From positions 62,001 to 126,000 of the forward strand of contig CANMZP010000010.1 in NCBI GenBank assembly GCA_947502355.1: a stretch of 64,000 bases of DNA, written 5' to 3'. Numbering within the stretch: position 1 is the stretch's first letter; each line of letters opens with the position of its first letter. Shown here piece by piece: positions 1-8,963 of the stretch. The DNA is from an uncultured Thalassotalea sp. GTDB taxonomy: Bacteria > Pseudomonadota > Gammaproteobacteria > Enterobacterales > Alteromonadaceae. Made by a program: the position numbers and the translations under genes. The notes beneath the pieces are model-generated. The model was not told the origin of the DNA and did not search any database. It saw only the letters and a program-made list of their open reading frames with translations.

Positions 1-727
1 CCTTTTTACCATAAGCAAGTAATAATATTTGCTCACTGGTGGCCTGCTTGCTTTGCAGCATATAGCCAACTCGACCCACCATGGTACTGGTTTTACCCGT
101 ACCTGCACCGGCTAGTATTAAATTGTTTTGTTCATTAATGATGCATGCGGTTTGCTGAAGGTCAGTTAATGGATGGCTTTCTAAACGGTCAAATAATGGC
201 GCATATAAACGTTTTTGTTTTTGTACAAATGCTTGTTGAATATTGACTAAATCTTGCTCGGTAAGCTGAGCAATCCGCTTTAGGTAAGCCATGCTGTGAT
301 GGCCTAATCCACTTAACCAGTCGGGATCAGGTGATTTTGGCCAATTGCCAAGATACATATTTACCGACTCAACCAATTTTTCAAAGGCTTGCTTTCGCAA
401 ATAGGATTTTGTTAATAAACTTTTTGCGGCTTCCGAAAATAAAATCAGTTTATTTTGATGGGCGCCACACCAATGCTTACCCATTTTAAAGTGAATATGC
501 TCAACATGCGATTTGAGCAACCAATGACATTGCTGCGGCTTTTGCTTGTTCTGCCAATGTAAGGCAGAAAAAAACATACCTTGATCTTGAGTCGGAATGG
601 CTGGAATGCTTTGCCAGGGGGTTAAACCGTGTCGGTCAGTTATACCATTTACGCAAATCGATAAGCGTTCTGGTTTTGCAAAGAAAAAATAGGACAACCA
701 GTGTTGTGAGATAATGGAAATAGACAC
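1..727 (-). CDS. helD: DNA helicase IV (UvrD/Rep superfamily 1), 5' part only
   Basis: The gene is cut by the left window edge, and about 242 N-terminal codons are visible. Superfamily 1 helicases of this type unwind DNA 3'-5' in ATP-dependent repair and recombination. The Walker A motif (AGAGTGKTSTM) lies near the visible end and is followed by ILLLAYGKKA, which matches the HelD pattern better than UvrD or Rep. The roughly 200 residues before Walker A form the extra N-terminal region characteristic of HelD. GTG at 727 is the likely start, because an in-frame TAA lies five codons upstream and no ATG falls between. There is no strong ribosome binding site. It is transcribed divergently from the gene at 904. 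Identity as helD is confident from motif order; the C-terminal two thirds are not visible. Confidence 0.85.
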   Translation of the reverse strand, partial: MSISIISQHWLSYFFFAKPERLSICVNGITDRHGLTPWQSIPAIPTQDQGMFFSALHWQNKQKPQQCHWLLKSHVEHIHFKMGKHWCGAHQNKLILFSEAAKSLLTKSYLRKQAFEKLVESVNMYLGNWPKSPDPDWLSGLGHHSMAYLKRIAQLTEQDLVNIQQAFVQKQKRLYAPLFDRLESHPLTDLQQTACIINEQNNLILAGAGTGKTSTMVGRVGYMLQSKQATSEQILLLAYGKK

Positions 728-903
728 GTTAGAAACAGCTTAAAAATAAATAATTTAACAACTTAGCAAATTGTTATACTACTCGTCTGAGCCGTTAAAA
801 ACTACATATTTTGTACTAAAGTAATAAAATTAACACCGTTTGATTACGGAAAATTACGGTTGAACCCTTTAAAATAGCGCGCTTATTATTATTCAGGGTT
901 ATT

Positions 904-1686
904 ATGAAATCGTTAATTACACAAAAGTCCGGCCATTTTCGCGTATTCGCCATTTTCGGGCTTTTATCTTTTAGTTCTCTAACTGTTGCGCAGCAATCAA
1001 CGCCACGCGACAGCAACTCTGAACAACCATACAGCGAAGAGTTACACCATGAAGACCCAACCAAAGTGATCACTAAGTTGGGTGTAGGGTATAACGAGCA
1101 GGCTACATTTTCGGGCTCGTTAAGTGTCGATAAAACTCGTAAGTTAAACGCCAAAATAAACGATGATAATTCGCATTGGAGTATTGGTGGCTCTTGGTTA
1201 TTTACTAAAGGCATCGTCAACTTCAGTGTTCGCCATAATGATTTAGACCATGGTGCTGAAAAAGATGGATACAGTCTTGGTACCAGTATTCCGTTAAGTA
1301 AATTTGGCTTTAAGCCATATGATATTCAAGTGTTTGCCATGTTGGGCGTAAGTAAAAATGAAGGGGACTTTGCAATACCAAACCCTGATGTGAGCGACGA
1401 GCTGGAAAACGACTATATTTTGATGCCAAACAGCAGTAAGGGCGGTTATATTTCGTATTTCGCATTTAAGCCTATTTCGGATAAATGGACGGTTATGTCT
1501 TTTGGGGGAACATCTAGGGGCTCAGAGGATTATAAAGGATATTGGTTTGGTGGTGGTCTTAGCTATAAAATCGATAGTCACCAGTCTGTCAACAGTTATG
1601 CCTTTATGTGGGATGATGATTTTGATGCGGATGAAAAAATAGGCCTTTCCTATACTTATGAGTTCGACGGATTGTTTATCAAGTAG
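904..1686 (+). CDS. Putative outer-membrane beta-barrel protein
   Basis: This 260-residue protein has an N-terminal signal peptide: a basic start, a hydrophobic core around residues 13-28 and a likely cleavage after TVAQ. The remainder is rich in alternating aromatic and polar strands (for example WSIGGSWLFTKG, GYWFGGGLSYKI, KIGLSYTYEF), as in small outer-membrane barrels. The last residue is Lys, not the usual terminal Phe/Trp, so barrel assembly is not certain. AGGG lies 9-12 bases before ATG. It is monocistronic and ends 80 bases before a strong terminator. No named family is recognised, and the function is unknown. Confidence 0.6.
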   Translation: MKSLITQKSGHFRVFAIFGLLSFSSLTVAQQSTPRDSNSEQPYSEELHHEDPTKVITKLGVGYNEQATFSGSLSVDKTRKLNAKINDDNSHWSIGGSWLFTKGIVNFSVRHNDLDHGAEKDGYSLGTSIPLSKFGFKPYDIQVFAMLGVSKNEGDFAIPNPDVSDELENDYILMPNSSKGGYISYFAFKPISDKWTVMSFGGTSRGSEDYKGYWFGGGLSYKIDSHQSVNSYAFMWDDDFDADEKIGLSYTYEFDGLFIK

Positions 1687-1765
1687 CTTCTTCTACCGTA
1701 CCTACACCACATTATTTGAAGCAAACAAGCAAACATAGCAATCATAAAAGCACCGTATATAATGC

Positions 1766-1795
1766 AAAAAACCACCGAATATTCGGTGGTTTTTT
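1766..1795 (+). terminator. Rho-independent terminator after the gene at 904
   Basis: A perfect inverted repeat, ACCACCGAAT/ATTCGGTGGT, is preceded by A5 and followed by T6. The flanking A- and T-tracts make it potentially bidirectional. Confidence 0.85.
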
Positions 1796-1800
1796 ACATC

Positions 1801-1992
1801 TCAGGGGGAAATACTACATTCAACAATCACTATGTATGAGTCTGGTGATTTTAATAAGTTCAAAAAATTATAAACTTTTTTAATTTTTTCATTTTGTATC
1901 TTTGTGTAATGAATAAACTTAACCGCAAGTTGTTCACCAACTGAATTAATTAACGCGATTTTTACAACGCTTAAGCAGTAGTTGATAGGCAT
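1801..1992 (-). CDS. Possible small hypothetical protein (63 aa)
   Basis: A short reading frame starts at ATG 1992, with AGAGGTGG placed 4 bases upstream as a good ribosome binding site. A longer form from TTG 2067 has no such site. The product begins MPINYCLSVVKIALINS and has mixed hydrophobic and charged character, with no recognised domain. It ends directly beside the hairpin at 1766-1795, whose A-tract would serve as a T-tract on this strand. That is the main reason to take it seriously. It may still be a chance frame. Confidence 0.28.
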   Translation of the reverse strand: MPINYCLSVVKIALINSVGEQLAVKFIHYTKIQNEKIKKVYNFLNLLKSPDSYIVIVECSISP

Positions 1993-2348
1993 ATTGCCAC
2001 CTCTATTTACACAACAAAGCTCATTTTGAGATTTAACTATGGCTATAACAATTTGTTTATTGGTCAAATGTGCAATTTTGTTTGTGTGGAATGCTTATTT
2101 TTTATTCCTTATACATTGCGCCATTAACCTTTCAATAGATACGGTTATGTAAATGGTATGAAAATTGTACAACCCATCTGTTGTTTCATTATTTTATCTG
2201 AGCTGTTACGGCTATTTAACAATATATGTAGCCATCTGTTCCTTACTGTTAAGAAGTGTTAAATGCGATGGAATTTAATTAACAAGCATAAGCAATACGA
2301 TCTACTATGCCTGCGCCCCCAAATATTAAAAAATTCATGGAGAAAAAA
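1993..2348. other. Intergenic stretch upstream of the acidic lipoprotein gene
   Basis: This is AT-rich sequence with no convincing gene, repeat or terminator. It presumably carries the promoter of the lipoprotein gene at 2349, but no single -35/-10 pair stands out. Confidence 0.4.
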
Positions 2349-3845
2349 ATGAATTTATTGCCCCTAGTTTCTAAGCTAGAAAACTTAAATTTTAAAAGCC
2401 CATTGCTAATTGCATCGTTGTCACTTTTGACGCTTGCTGGTTGTGGTAGCAGCAGCAGTGGTTCTAGTTCTTCATCTGAAGGCTACATTAATTTATATAA
2501 CGTATCAGCAAACTCACCAGAGATTTTTCTAACCGTTGACGAAGATCTTGAAAAAGATGAAGAAGACGAAGTTGAAATTACATACCCAGGTGTTGCTTAC
2601 ACTGACTCAAGTGGTATTTATGAATTAGACGATCAGGAATACTTTTATGAGTTAGGCTGGCAGGATGAAGATGACGACGATCGTGATGATTTGACATTAA
2701 TCTTCCAAGACAAAGTAAAAATTGAAAAAGAGAAAATCAGCTTTTTAGTTGTTTCTGAAGACATTAGTAACCCTAGTGTTATTAACTACAGCATTGACAT
2801 TGTTGACGACGAAGACGATGACGTTGATGATCTATTTAACCTACGCGTGTTAAATATGCACACCAAATCTGAAGGTTTAGATGTATACATGTCTGAATCT
2901 GACGAAACGTTCAACGAAGCTGTACTTGTTGGTAGCTACGCATATCAAGAGCTTTCTGATAACAAGAAATTCGACCAAGATGAGTACGTTTTTTATGTAA
3001 CAGCAGCTGGCGCTGATGAAGTATTGTATGAATCGCAAGAAATTTCATTCCCTTACTCATCACAGTATGTTATTTCGGTACGTCCATACAAAGGTACAGA
3101 TGAAACAACGTTTGTTATTGATAAGATTTCTTTAAGCAGCATAACCTCTTACCCAGATGCGAACGCAGATGCTTCTTATAAAGTATACAATGCTATTTTG
3201 CCACATGATTTGATCCCTACCTATGCAGGTAGCATCGATTTCTATCTTGATAATAAAGATGAAACGCCAGAGTATGCTGATGTAGCACTGCATACGGATA
3301 CCGTTGAATCTAATGTAGCTCGTAGCGATTACAGTGTTTCAGTAACGGTTGCGGGTACAGATGATAAGTTGTTACACAACCACTTGTTATCATTACCTGA
3401 AAACTCAGATAAGTCGATTTTCTTCTACCTTGATGAAGAAGAAATTGATGATGAAGACGATGATAAAGACGGTGAGATCGAAATTACCATCAAATCTTTA
3501 GTGGTTGATAACAGCACAGATGAAAGTATTTATGATCATCAAATCAAAATGATTAACCTTGTTGATGATGAAGATTTCAGTGCCGTTACTTTCTACTATG
3601 TTCGTAACAACGAGTTAGTTGATACAACGCCTTATTACCGCACAACGTCTTACGCACGCGCTTCGGAAATTGATTTAGTTAACAATACATATCAAGTTTA
3701 CGCCATTGCGACTGAAGACAGCAGTGAAGTAATCCTAGGTATTGAAGAATTGGTATTAGACGAAGACAGCAAAGAATTATTCCTTATCCTAGAAGAAGAT
3801 ATGACGTCGCCTTCAGGTTATCGAATGACGTTTAAAAACCAGTAA
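2349..3845 (+). CDS. Highly acidic lipoprotein with repeated beta-rich domains
   Basis: The product has 498 residues from ATG 2349, chosen because GGAG sits 7 bases upstream; an in-frame ATG at 2337 and one at 2307 lack this. A signal peptide ends in the lipobox LAGC, followed by a Ser/Gly linker, so it is a predicted lipoprotein. The mature part contains about three or four similar beta-rich segments (each starting like YINLYNVSA, FNLRVLNMH, YKVYNAIL, VTFYYVRN), separated by runs of Asp/Glu such as DEDDDDRDD, DDEDDDVDD and DDEDDDKDG. The segment style resembles DUF4397 surface proteins, but this is inference. The acidic runs could bind Ca2+ or reflect salt adaptation. A strong terminator follows. 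Function unknown. Confidence 0.7.
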   Translation: MNLLPLVSKLENLNFKSPLLIASLSLLTLAGCGSSSSGSSSSSEGYINLYNVSANSPEIFLTVDEDLEKDEEDEVEITYPGVAYTDSSGIYELDDQEYFYELGWQDEDDDDRDDLTLIFQDKVKIEKEKISFLVVSEDISNPSVINYSIDIVDDEDDDVDDLFNLRVLNMHTKSEGLDVYMSESDETFNEAVLVGSYAYQELSDNKKFDQDEYVFYVTAAGADEVLYESQEISFPYSSQYVISVRPYKGTDETTFVIDKISLSSITSYPDANADASYKVYNAILPHDLIPTYAGSIDFYLDNKDETPEYADVALHTDTVESNVARSDYSVSVTVAGTDDKLLHNHLLSLPENSDKSIFFYLDEEEIDDEDDDKDGEIEITIKSLVVDNSTDESIYDHQIKMINLVDDEDFSAVTFYYVRNNELVDTTPYYRTTSYARASEIDLVNNTYQVYAIATEDSSEVILGIEELVLDEDSKELFLILEEDMTSPSGYRMTFKNQ

Positions 3846-3869
3846 TTTTAAACGATAAAAAACTTTAAT

Positions 3870-3906
3870 AGCCCCGTTAATGTAATGCATTAACGGGGCT
3901 TTTTTA
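3870..3906 (+). terminator. Strong terminator of the acidic lipoprotein gene
   Basis: A 13-bp perfect stem, AGCCCCGTTAATG with its complement, has a 5-base loop and is followed by T7. Confidence 0.93.
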
Positions 3907-4003
3907 TAGCTGTAACCTTCGTGTTTTAGTTAGTCTGTTTACATAGTCCGTTTAGTTTCGCTCGTTTGGGAGTTTAAATGCGCTAGTGGATTGGATTTTA
4001 AGC

Positions 4004-4032
4004 AAAAAAAAGCCACCTAGGAGGTAGGTGGC
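4004..4032 (-). terminator. Minus-strand terminator-like hairpin left of the IS element
   Basis: GCCACCT (4012-4018) pairs with AGGTGGC (4026-4032). The A8 before it reads as a T-tract on the minus strand. It lies outside the IS, about 85 bases beyond its left end. It may have belonged to a minus-strand gene present before the insertion, or it may now stop transcription leaving the transposase gene. Confidence 0.6.
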
Positions 4033-4117
4033 AAAAATATATTCAGGGAAGAAAACTATGAAAAGTTAACTGTGTTTAGAATAGCTTTAACGATGATGCA
4101 ATGCCGTTAATAAAATG

Positions 4118-5427
4118 GACCCTGTAACACATTCTGTGTAACTATCTGATTTATATATAATCTGAAATACGGCCTTCAAATTCGATCATAAATCGATTTA
4201 AGGCCGATTTCCAATTTCTTATTGGCATTGTCCATTTTTTTGAAGCTTGGCCGATGGCTAGATAGATAACTTTTCTAGCTGCATCATCGCTTGGAAATAC
4301 CTTACGATTCTTCACCGCTTTGCGTATTACGCTGTTTAGAGATTCAATCGCATTGGTTGTATATATCGCTTTGCGAATATCCTCAGGATAAGTGAATATC
4401 GTATTCAAGTTATCCCAGTGCCGCCGCCACGATGTTGAAATTGTTGGGTACTTATCGTCCCAGCGTTCAGAGAAGCGCTCAAGTGCTTTTATTGCTTGTT
4501 CTTCTGTCACGGCTTGGTAGATTTTCTTTAAATCAGCTGTGACGGCCTTATAGTCCTTCCAGGGCACAAACTTCAATGAGTTACGTACCATATGGACGAT
4601 ACAAAGCTGAATTTGCGTATTTTCATACACCGTATTAATCGCATCAGGGAAGCCTTTTAGCCCATCAACACAGGCAATGAAGATATCTTTGACGCCACGA
4701 TTTTGAAGTTCGGTCAGCACATTAAGCCAGAATTTAGCCCCTTCATTTTCCGACAACCACATGCCCAGAAGTTCTTTATGGCCCTCAACATTCACGCCTA
4801 GAGCAAGGTAAATAGCTTTATTCATCACCTGGTTGTTTTCACGAATTTTAAGGCGAATACAATCGAGATAGACAATTGGATAAACGGGCTCTAACGGTCT
4901 GTTCTGCCACTCTGTCACCTCATCCATAACGGCATTAGTCACGCGAGAAATAAGCGTTGGTGAAATCTCGGCACCATACATTTCATCGAATGTGTGAACA
5001 ATATCTCTGGTCGTCATTCCTTTGGAATAAAGGTACAGGATTTTGTCATCCAACGAGGTGAAACGGGTCTGGTTTTTCTTGATGATTTGAGGTTCAAAGC
5101 TGCCATTGCGATCACGCGGTGTGCTTAATTCAAACTCACCATCATCGGTCTGTACGGTCTTGTTGGTGAAGCCGTTGCGGTTATTTCCTTTATCGGCTTT
5201 TTCGTGTTTAGAATAGCCAAGATGATCATCTAATTCAGCGTTTAATGCTGCTTCAACAGTCACCTTGGTTAACATGGCTCTGAAGTCATTTAAATCAGCT
5301 TCAGACTTGATGTTTTTTGCGGCTTCTTTAGCGAAAGCTTCTAGTTCTTTTGTATTCATAATTACCTTTCCTTAACTCATTTAAGAGTAGTCGTGAAAGG
5401 TAGTTACACAAAATTATTTACAGTCTC
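4118..5427 (-). mobile_element. IS256-family insertion sequence, about 1.31 kb, complete
   Basis: The element consists of one transposase gene bounded by imperfect terminal inverted repeats. The left end (4118-4144) and the reverse complement of the right end (5401-5427) match at 21 of 27 positions, sharing CTGTAA and TGTGTAACTA. Size, repeat style and the single 402-codon gene fit IS256. No 8-9 bp target duplication is visible: the flanks read ATAAAATG on the left and ATTTGCCT on the right. That suggests an old or rearranged insertion, or slightly misplaced ends. Confidence 0.87.
4151..5359 (-). CDS. IS256-family (Mutator-type) transposase
   Basis: The 402-residue DDE transposase moves the surrounding element by cut-and-paste or circle formation. 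The acidic residues are visible in order: Asp in YLDCIRLKIR, Asp in IACVDGLKGFPDA, and Glu in TTNAIESLNSVIRKA, which is the family's C-terminal signature. An N-terminal helical region with the segment LDDHLGYSKHEK is typical of the group. Length matches intact family members and no frameshift is seen, so the element may be active. AAAGG lies 6 bases before ATG. Confidence 0.95.
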   Translation of the reverse strand: MNTKELEAFAKEAAKNIKSEADLNDFRAMLTKVTVEAALNAELDDHLGYSKHEKADKGNNRNGFTNKTVQTDDGEFELSTPRDRNGSFEPQIIKKNQTRFTSLDDKILYLYSKGMTTRDIVHTFDEMYGAEISPTLISRVTNAVMDEVTEWQNRPLEPVYPIVYLDCIRLKIRENNQVMNKAIYLALGVNVEGHKELLGMWLSENEGAKFWLNVLTELQNRGVKDIFIACVDGLKGFPDAINTVYENTQIQLCIVHMVRNSLKFVPWKDYKAVTADLKKIYQAVTEEQAIKALERFSERWDDKYPTISTSWRRHWDNLNTIFTYPEDIRKAIYTTNAIESLNSVIRKAVKNRKVFPSDDAARKVIYLAIGQASKKWTMPIRNWKSALNRFMIEFEGRISDYI

Positions 5428-5642
5428 ATTTGCCTTTAATATCGCTTGAGGCTGTAATAAAACCAACAATCGCTTATCAACGCAATTGGTTTACTTTATG
5501 TTTACTCATCTACATTTTGAAACAGTCATTAGCACCTTTAACGCACTATAAATTAATGGTCATTCACTAAGTTATGGACTTTAAAAATAACCCAATTAGG
5601 CATATCATTAAAGGCAAAATAATTATTTGAATCATATACAAT

Positions 5643-6104
5643 ATGCAATTTTTAAAACATAAAGTGCCGCCCCCTTTAGTCGCTATTATTTGTGCGTTTT
5701 TAAGTTGGGTAATGTCTATTGGTTCCATGCCGATTGTTGATGCACACCTAACTCGATTAGCGTGTAGTTTGATCCTTTTATTCGTTGCTGGCTTTATTGG
5801 TGTGTCTGGGGTTGTTTCCTTTAATAAAGCAAAAACAACCATCAATCCATTAACGCCCACTAAAGCTTCATCCCTTGTTTATACTGGAGTTTTTCAATAT
5901 ACCCGAAACCCGATGTATTTATGCTTGGCTTTGGTTATTCTGGCGTTTTGTACCTATTTAGCTACACCCATTTCAATTTTTGGGCTAGCGGTATTTATTG
6001 TTTACATAACTGAATTTCAAATAAAACCCGAAGAGCAGGCCTTGCAAAGTTTGTTTAAAGACGAATACGCGGCCTATTGTAAACAAGTTCGACGTTGGCT
6101 TTAG
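5643..6104 (+). CDS. Isoprenylcysteine carboxyl methyltransferase-like membrane protein
   Basis: A 153-residue integral membrane protein with about four hydrophobic segments. The C-terminal half carries the ICMT/PEMT-family S-adenosylmethionine motif: TRNPMYL, then IKPEEQALQSLFKDEY and a closing YCKQVRRWL. Bacterial members are often called methyltransferase family proteins, and their substrate is usually unknown. No clear ribosome binding site precedes ATG. The next gene follows after 21 bases, so co-transcription is possible. Confidence 0.8.
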   Translation: MQFLKHKVPPPLVAIICAFLSWVMSIGSMPIVDAHLTRLACSLILLFVAGFIGVSGVVSFNKAKTTINPLTPTKASSLVYTGVFQYTRNPMYLCLALVILAFCTYLATPISIFGLAVFIVYITEFQIKPEEQALQSLFKDEYAAYCKQVRRWL

Positions 6105-6125
6105 AGGCCGTCCCCTATATATTCT

Positions 6126-7547
6126 GTGAAATTAATGATTGATAAGAAAAAACTGATCAGTGAGTATTTACTGCAATTATCAGCTGAACAACTCGCGGCT
6201 GAAATTATGCCGTTAGTAGAGCAAGACAAAGCGTTTTTTGAGCAGCTGTGTTTGAAAGCTCAATTGGCGTTAAGCCCGTTTAATCGAAAAGAGGTAGGAA
6301 AACTGATCACCAAAGCCCTACCTAATCGTCATACTTGGGAGCAGCCTAAAGTGGCCAAGTACTTTAGTCATGCGATTAATATGTTCTCAATGCTCAACCA
6401 CTCGATAGCCAGTCAAAGTCCTGACATTAAACTTCAGGTATTGGAAGATTTTCTCAATCGCTTTAATGTGGTGATGGCTAAGGTTGATGACTCCTTCGGG
6501 CAGCGTTTTGCTTTACAGGAGGTGGTATTTAACGCGTTTAGTCAGACATTTAATCAGGTTGACTGGCCAATACAGCAACAAGGGGAGTGGCTATTAAAGC
6601 ATTACTTGTCAGCAAATGATTTAACCTTGCCAATTACTTCGGGATTTCCATTAAATGAGCCACAATATCAGGCCTTTTTACAAAGTTGTCAGCGTGCCTT
6701 TAGCGATATAGAGGTGTCTGCAGATATAAAGCTTAGAAATACCAACATTGTGCTAAATCGATTAAGTAAGCCTTTATTAAAGCAGGCAAGTGCCAATCGA
6801 GATGTGCATAGCCAAGTCAAAATTTTAGCCAAAACGGCGGTGTCGATAAATGATGTGCTTAATATTTGTCAGCTGCAATTACAGCAACACGATGAATTGA
6901 GCGCCGACGACTATTTACTGAAAGCCAAAGGCTTGATAGCGAATGACATTGACAAGATGATTTGGTTAAAGCACGCCATTAATGTGGCATTGGCCGAAAT
7001 GGATGTTGCTAAAGCCTGTCAGTACGCTTGGCAAGCTTTTGAGCTACAACCTGGGTTTGCTGAGTTTTTACGTCTTGAGAAAGTCGTATTAAAAACGGGA
7101 GAGTTGGGTAAGCGAGAGCTTGAGGCCATTGAACATGTGTTCTTACAAAAATCGGTTCCCCTTAATGACAAACAGCCGGGAAATAACAGTAATGCGCTGG
7201 ATTTTTACTTATATGTTGATCAATTCGACAAAGCAATAGCCTGGGCGAGCAATCACAAAGTTGATAGGTATAAACTGTTATCTTTGGCCAATAAAATTCA
7301 AAGTACGCATTGTGATATTGCAGTTAACTTTTATTGCCGGGTACTGCAAGATATTTTGGACCAAAAAACCAACAGCGCGTATGCCGATGCCATTGAATAC
7401 TTAAAAGAGATAGCGCAACATTGGCCAGCGAACTTAGAACATAAAAAGGCATTTCTATCTTTGCTCACGACACTTGTGGAAAGTAATCGAAAGAAGCGTC
7501 AGTTTCTTGATTTGATCAGCCTCAATTTTGCCCCGTATTTACGTTGA
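6126..7547 (+). CDS. Uncharacterised helical protein (473 aa)
   Basis: No family is recognised with certainty. The protein is soluble and almost entirely helical by composition (rich in Leu, Ala, Gln, Glu, Lys) and lacks a signal peptide. Middle and C-terminal parts (about residues 230-470) look like TPR/HEAT-type solenoid repeats, for example LLKAKGLIANDIDKMIWLKHAI and ACQYAWQAFELQPG. The start is GTG 6126 or ATG 6135; neither has a strong ribosome binding site. It lies 21 bases after the methyltransferase gene and 52 bases before the hydrolase gene on the same strand. A scaffold or protein-interaction role is only a guess. Confidence 0.6.
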   Translation: MKLMIDKKKLISEYLLQLSAEQLAAEIMPLVEQDKAFFEQLCLKAQLALSPFNRKEVGKLITKALPNRHTWEQPKVAKYFSHAINMFSMLNHSIASQSPDIKLQVLEDFLNRFNVVMAKVDDSFGQRFALQEVVFNAFSQTFNQVDWPIQQQGEWLLKHYLSANDLTLPITSGFPLNEPQYQAFLQSCQRAFSDIEVSADIKLRNTNIVLNRLSKPLLKQASANRDVHSQVKILAKTAVSINDVLNICQLQLQQHDELSADDYLLKAKGLIANDIDKMIWLKHAINVALAEMDVAKACQYAWQAFELQPGFAEFLRLEKVVLKTGELGKRELEAIEHVFLQKSVPLNDKQPGNNSNALDFYLYVDQFDKAIAWASNHKVDRYKLLSLANKIQSTHCDIAVNFYCRVLQDILDQKTNSAYADAIEYLKEIAQHWPANLEHKKAFLSLLTTLVESNRKKRQFLDLISLNFAPYLR

Positions 7548-7599
7548 ATGATATTCAAATGATAATAATCAAGAAAGCCACATCGTTAAGCAGAGCGGC

Positions 7600-8589
7600 A
7601 TGAAAAATAAAAGCATTAAATTAGCCACCTTCAATTTGTTTAATTATTTGCAGCCACCAAATGCCTATTATGATTTCGAAAATATTTATACGGCTTTGCA
7701 GTGGCAGAAAAAGCAGTCTTGGCTTGAACAAACGTTAATGAAAATGAACGCAGACGTTATTGGCTTTCAAGAAGTCTTTAGTGTTGAGTCTCTCAGGCAG
7801 CAGGTAAAGGCATGTGGTTATTCGAACTTGATAACCGTAGATGAACCAAAGGTAGAAGGGGACTTTATTTACAAGGCGCCCGTGGTGGCCATCGCCTCAA
7901 AATATCCAATCGTAGAAGTGCAAAACCTATCGATAGATAGCAAGCTGGTAAAACAAATGAAGCTGAACCGAGACTTTTGCTTTAGCCGCAAAATTGTTCG
8001 CGCCACCATTGATTTACCCGTGTTAGGTTTTACCGACGTGTATGTGTGCCATTTAAAATCGAAACGAGGCATTGAGGCGGACACCGAGGCCGAAAGTGAG
8101 GTTAGCATATTACAGCAACAAATTTGTGGGCGCTGGCATTCGGCAATGCAGCGGGGGAGTGAGGCAACATTATTAATGTGCGCGATAATCGAACAAAGAC
8201 ACAAAACCGGCAGACCGGTCGTGGTGATGGGCGATTTAAATTCAACGTTAACGGATAGCGTTCTGCAAGCTATTGACTTTAATCAGCTCGACCAAAACGG
8301 TTTATCTAGCACTCACTTTGCCATTTACGACAGTTGGGATCTGTTCCGGCAGACCAATCATTACCATACAACATTAAAACGCGCTGCCACCCATTATTAT
8401 AAAAGTAAGGGTAGTGTGTTGGACTATATTTTATTGTCTAGTGAATTTGCGGCAAAGCACCCGCTAAATTTCGTTGATGTATGCGCTTATCAAACCTTAG
8501 ATAAGCATGTCATTAATCCGGCATTTGATCGCGAGGACAAAAGCAGCGATCATGGCATAGTAATGGTTACTTTATCACCAAGGTGTTAA
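7600..8589 (+). CDS. Endonuclease/exonuclease/phosphatase (EEP) family hydrolase
   Basis: The 329 residues carry the EEP-fold metal-dependent phosphoesterase signatures in order: an N-terminal ATFNLFNY, the metal-binding Glu in IGFQEVF, VCHLKSKR, VVMGDLNST with the catalytic Asp-Leu-Asn, VLDYILLS, and the terminal SSDHGIV with the catalytic Asp-His. The substrate (DNA, phospholipid or nucleotide) cannot be told from motifs. There is no signal peptide, so it is probably cytoplasmic. Confidence 0.88.
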   Translation: MKNKSIKLATFNLFNYLQPPNAYYDFENIYTALQWQKKQSWLEQTLMKMNADVIGFQEVFSVESLRQQVKACGYSNLITVDEPKVEGDFIYKAPVVAIASKYPIVEVQNLSIDSKLVKQMKLNRDFCFSRKIVRATIDLPVLGFTDVYVCHLKSKRGIEADTEAESEVSILQQQICGRWHSAMQRGSEATLLMCAIIEQRHKTGRPVVVMGDLNSTLTDSVLQAIDFNQLDQNGLSSTHFAIYDSWDLFRQTNHYHTTLKRAATHYYKSKGSVLDYILLSSEFAAKHPLNFVDVCAYQTLDKHVINPAFDREDKSSDHGIVMVTLSPRC

Positions 8590-8720
8590 TAGTTTGATCT
8601 ACATAGTACAAGCACTAGGGGTTTTAGCATATAAAGCGGTATAATCTTTTTATAAAGTCCATTAAGTCCTCAGCCGAGTAAAATTAGTGGTATCACATTA
8701 AAGTTGTTAGGAGTTAACCA

Positions 8721-8963
8721 ATGAAACTTTGTATTAAATGTTCTTTGCCAATGAACAGTAATGCAACCGTGTGTAACGAGTGTGGGACCGATCAGGTTGG
8801 AACTGTAGAATGTAAACAGTGCCAAACGTTGGTAACGCCAGTAAATGGACAGTGCCCCCAATGTGCGACACAAATCGTAAAAAAACAAAGCAATAACCCG
8901 CTGCGCGCATTATCACAAGAGCCAGGTTGTTGTGTACGTACCGTGGTTAACAAAAACGATTAA
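8721..8963 (+). CDS. Small double zinc-ribbon protein
   Basis: This 80-residue protein has two zinc-ribbon knuckle pairs: CIKC with CNEC (about residues 4-22) and CKQC with CPQC (about residues 33-52). A C-terminal tail contains an additional Cys pair (GCCVRT). TAGGAG lies 8 bases upstream of ATG and a terminator follows. The knuckles indicate zinc binding. Function is unknown, and the family has no established role that I recognise. Confidence 0.75.
   Translation: MKLCIKCSLPMNSNATVCNECGTDQVGTVECKQCQTLVTPVNGQCPQCATQIVKKQSNNPLRALSQEPGCCVRTVVNKND

Noticed and set aside
816-1220. 134-codon minus-strand frame opposite the outer-membrane protein gene
   Set aside because: It is a shadow of the gene at 904, which has a signal peptide, a ribosome binding site and a terminator.
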